This document shows, piece by piece, positions 24,623-29,437 of a DNA stretch of 29,437 nt. The stretch comes from JAGVLN01 sp964515755. Lineage in GTDB: Bacteria; Pseudomonadota; Alphaproteobacteria; Rickettsiales; JABSSG01. Below the pieces are notes generated by a model. That model did not search any database. It saw only the letters and a list, made by a program, of their open reading frames with translations, and was not told the origin of the DNA. The number at the start of each line of letters is the position of its first letter. Position 1 is the stretch's first letter. The DNA lies in the NCBI GenBank assembly GCA_964515755.1, contig CAZEVK010000019.1:1-29437 (forward strand), in the 5' to 3' direction. The translations under genes were made by a program, and so were the position numbers.

Positions 24623-25116
24623 AGGTATCAAAATAAAATATAGCAAAAGTTAATGACATCCCATTGATGGATAGAAAAGTAAAATACATCATCTCATCTA
24701 GGTTGAAAAAGCTCTTTTAGTATTTGATTAAGTCTAGTAAATAATATTGCCTTCTTAATTTACAAAAAATAGATAGCGATATATTTTTTCTATTATTCTA
24801 TTAATCTAATTATCCAAACCTTCAAAATGCATGTTTAATAATTGTAATAATTTATCTTTAGCAATATTTACATTTCTAACGCTTAATTTTCTACTCGCAA
24901 AATTATTCTTTATTCATAGACTAGTTAGTTGTAATACATTAATTCATACTGTTTCAGAATATTAATTATTCTACGTTACTATAAAATGATCAATTTGAAT
25001 TTATTGACAATTAATTAATGGCAGATAGCATCTAAAATAGATTACTACTTTAACTAAAAAAGTTGGCAAAACCTTAAAGTTATTAAAGAAGCATTACGTA
25101 GTGATAAAGCCAAACT
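24623..25116. other. Long intergenic stretch with possible decayed coding remnants
   Basis: About 490 AT-rich bases lack an intact gene. On the minus strand 24806-24913 is open for 35 codons without a normal start and would read R-K-L-S-V-R-N-V-N-I-A-K-D-K-L-L-Q-L-L before a stop, a plausible protein tail. Another short plus-strand frame ends K-V-I-K-E-A-L-R-S-D-K-A-K-L at about 25078-25120. These may be relics of lost genes, or chance. No transposase signature or tandem repeat was seen. Confidence 0.4.
25004..25031 (+). promoter_or_regulatory. Candidate promoter of the FrsA-like hydrolase
   Basis: TTGACA (25004-25009) is a perfect -35 box. TAGCAT (25026-25031) is a fair -10 at 16 bases spacing. 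The gene start is about 110 bases downstream. Confidence 0.35.
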
Positions 25117-25140
25117 TTGAATTTATATAAGGAAACCATT

Positions 25141-26370
25141 ATGACTAAATCTCTTGATCTTCTACAAATGCTTAATGTACCATTTATTAGTCCAGATTTT
25201 AGAATACAGTTATTTAGAACTTTAGGCTATACTTACCATGGGTGCGCTGATATAGGCGAATGTTTAGCTACGGCGGCTAATATAAAAGATGGTAATTATG
25301 AAAGCTGGTATGATGAATGGACAAAGTTGGCTAAACGCATAGAATCTATGGCGTTACATAGCTTTAATAATGGTCATTTTATTAGTGCAAAGAGCGCTTA
25401 TTTACGTAGTAGTGAATACTATCGTCAAAGTTGTTTTTTTTTACGTGATAATTTAGAGAATAAAAAGCTTTTAGAGGCGTATAACGCTTCTGAAACTTGT
25501 TTTAGGAAAGCTGTGCACTTGTTTGAACAAGATGTAGAGGCAGTTAACATACCATATAATAACACCACTCTTCCAGGGTATTTTTACAATTCAAAGGAAG
25601 CAGATGTTTTAAAAGCCACTATTATTGTCGTAGGAGGGTATGATTCTACTTTAGAAGAGCTATATCAGCAAGGTGTTAAGGCAGCAATTGATAGAGGATA
25701 TAATTGTTTAGCTTTTGTAGGACCCGGACAAGGAGCTGCACTTGTAAAGCAGCATCTTTACATGAAATATGATTTCGAGAATGTTATTACTCCTGTGGTG
25801 GACTGGCTTATACAACATCCTAAAGTAGATAAAACTAAAATAGCCATGATTGGTCGTAGTTTTGGAGGGTATTTGGCTCCAAGAGCTGTATGTAAAGAAC
25901 ATAGAATAGCTTGTGTTGTGTGTGACCCAGGTCAAATAGATTTAAGTGCTCCCATAAGTCGTATAATGCCATCAAATGTTTATGAAATGTGGCAAAATCA
26001 GGATAAGGTTAGTTTAAATCAATACTTTGCTAAAGTGTTTAAGGCTAATAAAGCATTAAAATTTTTCTTTGAAAGTAGGATGCAAGTACATGGATTATCA
26101 ACAGTTTTTGAGTATTTAAATGAGATGAAAAACTTCAAGTTAACTCATATTGTTGATAATATTACATGTCCAGTTTTGATATGTGATAACCCAACTGATA
26201 CGATTGCTGCTCGAGGTAATGCTTTGTATCATTCTATAAAAAAAGATAAATCTTACTTTATTTTCGAATCGCAATTAGGAGCAGGGCTTCACTGTGAAAT
26301 AGGTGCAGCAGCATATTTTGAGCAGCAGGTTTTTGATTGGATAGATAGTATTTTATATCGTGATATATAG
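25141..26370 (+). CDS. FrsA-like alpha/beta hydrolase
   Basis: This 409-residue protein lacks a signal peptide. A helical N-terminal half (1-135) is followed by an alpha/beta-hydrolase domain. The oxyanion strand reads I-I-V-V-G-G-Y-D-S-T (161-170), then G-P-G-Q-G, the nucleophile elbow G238-R-S240-F-G-G, the acid Asp353 in N-P-T-D-T-I-A, and His384 in G-A-G-L-H-C-E-I-G-A. The layout matches the FrsA/DUF1100-like family, which includes carboxylesterases and C-C bond hydrolases such as pseudooxynicotine hydrolase. The substrate is unknown. I start at ATG 25141, six bases after AAGGAA, rather than the in-frame TTG at 25117. It stands alone between a 0.5 kb gap and a terminator, which hints at acquisition rather than an old operon. 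Confidence 0.85.
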   Translation: MTKSLDLLQMLNVPFISPDFRIQLFRTLGYTYHGCADIGECLATAANIKDGNYESWYDEWTKLAKRIESMALHSFNNGHFISAKSAYLRSSEYYRQSCFFLRDNLENKKLLEAYNASETCFRKAVHLFEQDVEAVNIPYNNTTLPGYFYNSKEADVLKATIIVVGGYDSTLEELYQQGVKAAIDRGYNCLAFVGPGQGAALVKQHLYMKYDFENVITPVVDWLIQHPKVDKTKIAMIGRSFGGYLAPRAVCKEHRIACVVCDPGQIDLSAPISRIMPSNVYEMWQNQDKVSLNQYFAKVFKANKALKFFFESRMQVHGLSTVFEYLNEMKNFKLTHIVDNITCPVLICDNPTDTIAARGNALYHSIKKDKSYFIFESQLGAGLHCEIGAAAYFEQQVFDWIDSILYRDI

Positions 26371-26406
26371 TGAAGTAATTTAAATTAGTATAAAATATGG
26401 TAGTAT

Positions 26407-26440
26407 AAAAAAAGTCAAAGATTTGTGTTTTGCTTTTTTT
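26407..26440 (+). terminator. Rho-independent-type terminator after the FrsA-like gene
   Basis: A run of A, then AGTCAAA, pairs with TTTGCTTTTTTT across a short loop with one bulged T. The stem ends in a T-run. It lies about 40 bases after the stop codon and before the rpmJ promoter. Confidence 0.45.
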
Positions 26441-26500
26441 TACAGGACAATATCGTTATCTATTATATTTTAAATTGCTTCAAAAACAGTGAAAAGTTTA

Positions 26501-26529
26501 TTGACATAAGTAGTAATATTGTGTTAATT
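26501..26529 (+). promoter_or_regulatory. Promoter of rpmJ
   Basis: TTGACA (26501-26506), a 17-base spacer and TTAATT (26524-26529) lie 31 bases before the rpmJ start. Confidence 0.5.
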
Positions 26530-26560
26530 TATTTTTTTTAAAAGTTAATAGGCAAATAAA

Positions 26561-26686
26561 ATGAAAATTTTAAGTTCATTAAAATCAGCAAAAAAGCGTG
26601 ATAAGAATTGCCGTGTTGTACGTCGCAAAGGTCGTGTCTACGTTATTAATAAAGCTAATCCTAGATTTAAAGCGCGTCAGGGTTAA
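26561..26686 (+). CDS. rpmJ: 50S ribosomal protein L36
   Basis: This 41-residue, very basic protein is the small L36 subunit protein of the ribosome. Its sequence starts M-K-I-L-S-S-L-K-S and ends N-P-R-F-K-A-R-Q-G. The longer, zinc-free alphaproteobacterial form has this R-V-V-R-R-K-G-R-V-Y-V-I-N-K core in place of the four-ligand zinc ribbon; only one Cys (17) is present. As in relatives, it stands outside the main ribosomal operons. rlmN begins 20 bases downstream and may share its promoter. Confidence 0.95.
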   Translation: MKILSSLKSAKKRDKNCRVVRRKGRVYVINKANPRFKARQG

Positions 26687-26706
26687 CCCCACACAATATT
26701 AAAACC

Positions 26707-27798
26707 ATGTCCATATTTCAATTGCCAGTTAGAGTTGTTGGCTTGTCTCAAAATGAGCTAATCGACTTGGTGGAGCAATTAGGCGAAAAACCTTTTCGTG
26801 CTAAGCAATTATGGTCATGGATTTATAATCGTGGTGTGGTTGATTTTGAAGAAATGACCAATATCTCTAAGTCTACTAGGCAAAAATTTGCAGAAAATTT
26901 TATAATTGATAGACCGGCTATTAGCCGAGATCATATCTCATTTGATGGAACTAGGAAATGGTTGGTAAAATTTAACGATGGTAATGAAGCTGAGGTCGTT
27001 TATATTCCGGAAGCAGATCGAGGAACTTTATGCATATCTTCTCAAGTAGGATGTACTCTTAGTTGTACTTTTTGTCATACAGGTACTCAAAAATTAGTGC
27101 GTAATCTTGAGCCAAGAGAGATTGTACAGCAAGTTATGGTTGCACGTGATGCTCTAAATGAATGGCCTTCGACTAGAGAAATTAGACTTATTTCCAATAT
27201 TGTATTTATGGGAATGGGTGAGCCATTATATAATTATGATAATGTTTCTAAAGCTCTTAAAATTATTATGGATAAGGAAGGGATTGCTTTATCGCGTCGC
27301 CGTATTACTGTCTCTACTTCTGGGGTGGTGCCACAAATAGAACAATGTGGTCAGGAATTAGGCGTTAATCTGGCAATTTCATTACATGCAGTTAATAATG
27401 AATTACGTAATCAGATTGTACCTCTGAATAAAAAGTATCCAATCGAAAAATTGCTTGAGGCTTGTAGAAATTATCCTGCAGTAAGTAACTCTAGAAGAAT
27501 GACTTTCGAATATGTTATGCTTAAGGATGTTAATGACTCTTTGAGTGATGCTAAGGAGTTGGTGAAATTAATAGAAGGCATTCCAGCAATAGTGAATATT
27601 ATACCATTTAATCCTTGGCCTGGTACAATTTATAAATGCTCTGACCAAAGTAGAATTAATGAGTTTGTACGTATAGTAAATAAAGCTGGATTTCCATGTC
27701 CAATACGTACTCCGAGAGGGCGAGATATACTAGCTGCCTGTGGACAATTACGTTCTGAAAGTATTAGAAAATCTAAATCCATTTTAAATAAAGAATAA
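26707..27798 (+). CDS. rlmN: Dual-specificity RNA methyltransferase RlmN (radical SAM)
   Basis: RlmN methylates C2 of adenosine 2503 in 23S rRNA and of adenosine 37 in some tRNAs, improving translation fidelity. The 363-residue protein has the radical-SAM cluster motif Cys116-x3-Cys120-x2-Cys123 in G-C-T-L-S-C-T-F-C-H. The methyl-carrying cysteine is Cys345 in A-A-C-G-Q-L. G169-M-G-E-P-L-Y-N-Y-D is the SAM-binding GEP motif, and S-T-S-G-V-V-P and I-S-L-H-A-V-N follow. The N-terminal helical domain with K-P-F-R-A-K-Q-L-W-S-W-I-Y is the RNA-binding part. Start at ATG 26707 is 20 bases after rpmJ. A tRNA gene follows. Confidence 0.97.
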   Translation: MSIFQLPVRVVGLSQNELIDLVEQLGEKPFRAKQLWSWIYNRGVVDFEEMTNISKSTRQKFAENFIIDRPAISRDHISFDGTRKWLVKFNDGNEAEVVYIPEADRGTLCISSQVGCTLSCTFCHTGTQKLVRNLEPREIVQQVMVARDALNEWPSTREIRLISNIVFMGMGEPLYNYDNVSKALKIIMDKEGIALSRRRITVSTSGVVPQIEQCGQELGVNLAISLHAVNNELRNQIVPLNKKYPIEKLLEACRNYPAVSNSRRMTFEYVMLKDVNDSLSDAKELVKLIEGIPAIVNIIPFNPWPGTIYKCSDQSRINEFVRIVNKAGFPCPIRTPRGRDILAACGQLRSESIRKSKSILNKE

Positions 27799-27833
27799 AG
27801 AGATAGTATAGTGATTATTGGCAGAAAAATCAC

Positions 27834-27862
27834 TTGTAAATGATTAAACGATACACTAACTT
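27834..27862 (+). promoter_or_regulatory. Candidate promoter of tRNA-Arg
   Basis: TTGTAA (27834-27839) and TAACTT (27857-27862) are 17 bases apart and end 18 bases before the mature tRNA. Just upstream is a seven-base inverted repeat, AGTGATT/AATCACT (27810-27816, 27828-27834), without a T-run. Confidence 0.3.
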
Positions 27863-27880
27863 ACCTTTGAATGAATAATT

Positions 27881-27957
27881 GCACCCTTAGCTCAGCTGGA
27901 TAGAGCATTTGACTTCGAATCAAAAGGTCGGGCGTTCGAGTCGCTCAGGGTGCACCA
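27881..27957 (+). tRNA. tRNA-Arg (anticodon TCG)
   Basis: This is a complete 77-base cloverleaf with encoded CCA. The acceptor is GCACCCT/AGGGTGC with discriminator A, the D-arm is GCTC...GAGC with A20-containing loop, the anticodon stem is TTTGA/TCAAA with loop CTTCGAA (anticodon TCG), and the T-arm is GGGCG-TTCGAGT-CGCTC with one G-T pair. Confidence 0.95.
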
Positions 27958-28106
27958 GGCTAATCCTTTTATTCAAAAAAATAAATCTGATTTAATGTTT
28001 ATTTAAGTCACCATAAAATTTAATATTTTACTTATTTTGTACATTGCTATGCGATAATAAGCATTTTTGGAGTACGCGATCTGAAATCGGATTAGTAGTT
28101 TATTTT

Positions 28107-29108
28107 TTAATGAATAAAAGCTTCTGTTACAGTGTTATCTATTACATTATCTACATAATCTCCTAAAGTTATTAGGTTTATAAATTCAGGATTAATATAT
28201 TTAAAAAATCCTACATTTCCTAATTTATTTTGGTGTTTTAAAGAAATATTTGAATGCTTTAATACGTACTCAATTGTTTCAATGGTAAGTGCTATATTTA
28301 ATAGTGAGTTACCATCATTGTCTATAACATTTAGATTAGCTCCTAATTTATGTAAATACTTTACATTATTAGTGTTCAAAGAACTTTCAGCTACAAAGAA
28401 AATAGCAGTTTGGCCAGTTTTGTTTTTTAGATTAATATCAACACCTGAATTAAGCGTTTTTTTAAATAATGCTGATGAAGATTTATTCTGATCAAAAGTT
28501 CTGGCTGTTAAATGTAAAAGACTATTACCTTCATTGTTGACAGCAGTTAAATCTACTTTTGTATGTTTTAACAGGTAATCTGTTTTTTCTCCTAAACTAC
28601 TTATACAACATAATAGGGGGGTATTTCCTTTATTATCTCTGCTATTAACATCAACGCTTCGCTCTATTAGATTTTTCAATACTTCTAATGGAACATCTTT
28701 GTAATTTAAAACTGAGTACAAAGGCGTTTGTCCCCATGTATCTTTTTCATTAACTTCGATTCGTTTAAGGCAATATTGTAATATTCTCATAATATTTTGG
28801 TATTTACCATAAAACCGATATGAATATGAACAAGCAGCTTTAAAGCAATTATTTAAATCAACAGCTGATAGGTAATTTTCTGCAATATACTCAAATAGAT
28901 CATAATTTTCAGCATCAATAATAGTTTCTGCTAATAAAATAGATTTTCTGTAGTTAATAAATTCAGGATATTTAATAAGCAAATGTTTAAAAACATCTAC
29001 AGATAGATTTTCAAAGGTGCGTTTAAAATCATGTGTGAAATACTTTTTCATAGTTATTTTTGCTATTTTTCTTTTGACAAGATTATTGTCAACTACAAAA
29101 TCTATCAA
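28107..29108 (-). CDS. Ankyrin-repeat protein, probably N-terminally truncated
   Basis: This 333-residue protein lacks a signal peptide or membrane segment. Ankyrin repeats cover about residues 120-305: T-W-G-Q-T-P-L-Y (128-135), D-N-K-G-N-T-P-L-L (163-171), N-N-E-G-N-S-L-L-H-L (195-204), N-K-T-G-Q-T-A-I-F (233-241), and D-N-D-G-N-S-L-L-N (269-277). The N-terminal 110 residues look like divergent repeats. Such proteins bind partner proteins and are frequent host-directed factors in Rickettsiales. The start is uncertain: TTG at 29106-29108 has AGGA nine bases before it, and ATG at 29051 is an alternative. The same frame stays open with ankyrin-like sequence to 29309. The function is unknown. 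Confidence 0.75.
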   Translation of the reverse strand: MIDFVVDNNLVKRKIAKITMKKYFTHDFKRTFENLSVDVFKHLLIKYPEFINYRKSILLAETIIDAENYDLFEYIAENYLSAVDLNNCFKAACSYSYRFYGKYQNIMRILQYCLKRIEVNEKDTWGQTPLYSVLNYKDVPLEVLKNLIERSVDVNSRDNKGNTPLLCCISSLGEKTDYLLKHTKVDLTAVNNEGNSLLHLTARTFDQNKSSSALFKKTLNSGVDINLKNKTGQTAIFFVAESSLNTNNVKYLHKLGANLNVIDNDGNSLLNIALTIETIEYVLKHSNISLKHQNKLGNVGFFKYINPEFINLITLGDYVDNVIDNTVTEAFIH

Positions 29109-29309
29109 TTCTTTGCTTCCTGAACTAAGAGATGCTTTTAGATAGCTAAAACTTGCTCCTCTCTTTAAAAATCTTTCATAATTTTTGTAATGATTTAAAA
29201 GAAACCTGGCGTAATTTAATGACTTTCTCTGTATTGCAAAATGAAGTGGATTCTCTTCCTCATAAGAATAAAGTTCCTCATAATAAAATTTCAGATTTAA
29301 TTCATAATT
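29109..29309 (-). pseudogene. Upstream in-frame ankyrin-like extension cut by a stop codon
   Basis: The reading frame of the ankyrin gene continues 67 codons upstream of TTG 29108 without an ATG, GTG or TTG start. It reads like an ankyrin repeat (E-E-N-P-L-H-F-A-I-Q-R-K-S-L-N-Y-A-R-F-L-L-N-H). It ends at TAA 29310-29312. Beyond the stop the frame again reads repeat-like residues (K-S-D-N-V-A-C-L-E-L-M) up to about 29413. This suggests an originally longer gene with a nonsense mutation. Confidence 0.5.
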
Positions 29310-29437
29310 TTACATTAGCTCTAAACACGCAACATTATCGCTTTTTATAGGCTCATATATTAAATGCTTATCAATACGTTTTATGTCAAGCCCCCAATAT
29401 ATGATCCAGTTTTAGGTTAGTGATAATGGTAATTATC

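Noticed and set aside
1..29437. CRISPR arrays, insertion sequences, prophage genes or toxin-antitoxin pairs
   Set aside because: No spaced direct repeats, transposase, integrase or recognisable toxin-antitoxin genes were found on either strand.

Overview
The window is AT-rich DNA from an obligate intracellular alphaproteobacterium of the Rickettsiales, most likely Rickettsiaceae-like. The signs are a citrate synthase very close to Rickettsia GltA, a 17 kDa surface-antigen lipoprotein, a DUF1013/TrcR-type regulator, a tpiA-secG-pyrG-kdsA cluster, a tolB-pal-cpoB cluster, ankyrin-repeat proteins and low coding density. KdsA (KDO synthesis) implies LPS, which argues against Anaplasma, Wolbachia or Orientia-type cells. 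The genus cannot be fixed from sequence reading alone.

Left part (1-8200), partly accessory. A tRNA-like 3' end opens the window. A 724-residue minus-strand protein follows, with a complete von Willebrand A MIDAS and a C-terminal segment resembling CE-clan cysteine proteases/acetyltransferases (Ulp1/YopJ type). Next come a GT4 glycosyltransferase, a frameshifted YciI-like gene that overlaps a membrane-anchored lysozyme-like protein, gltA, and directly upstream of gltA an ankyrin protein with a degenerate lipase-like domain ending in Cys-Val-Cys. These are the best candidates for host-interaction factors.

Centre (8400-17230), mostly housekeeping. On the plus strand are cutA, then a probable operon trcR-tpiA-secG-pyrG-kdsA, then a cation-diffusion facilitator and tadA. 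On the minus strand are the 17 kDa antigen lipoprotein and a block of TPR-methyltransferase, mlaA and mlaC, the last two for outer-membrane lipid transport.

Right part (17230-29437). An aspartate aminotransferase is followed by the Tol-Pal genes tolB, pal and cpoB (with a strong hairpin between tolB and pal), tRNA-Asp, oligopeptidase B, an NADPH-FMN reductase, dut, a 0.5 kb non-coding gap, a FrsA-like alpha/beta hydrolase, rpmJ, rlmN and tRNA-Arg(TCG). The window ends in a minus-strand ankyrin gene whose ankyrin-like reading frame continues upstream of its best start and is cut by a stop codon.

No CRISPR array, transposase, prophage or rRNA was found. Two themes stand out: envelope maintenance (KdsA, Tol-Pal, Mla, 17 kDa lipoprotein, SecG), and a scattered set of likely secreted or host-directed proteins (vWA/CE-like, two ankyrin proteins, lysozyme-like, FrsA-like), several showing lost or displaced catalytic residues or gene decay.
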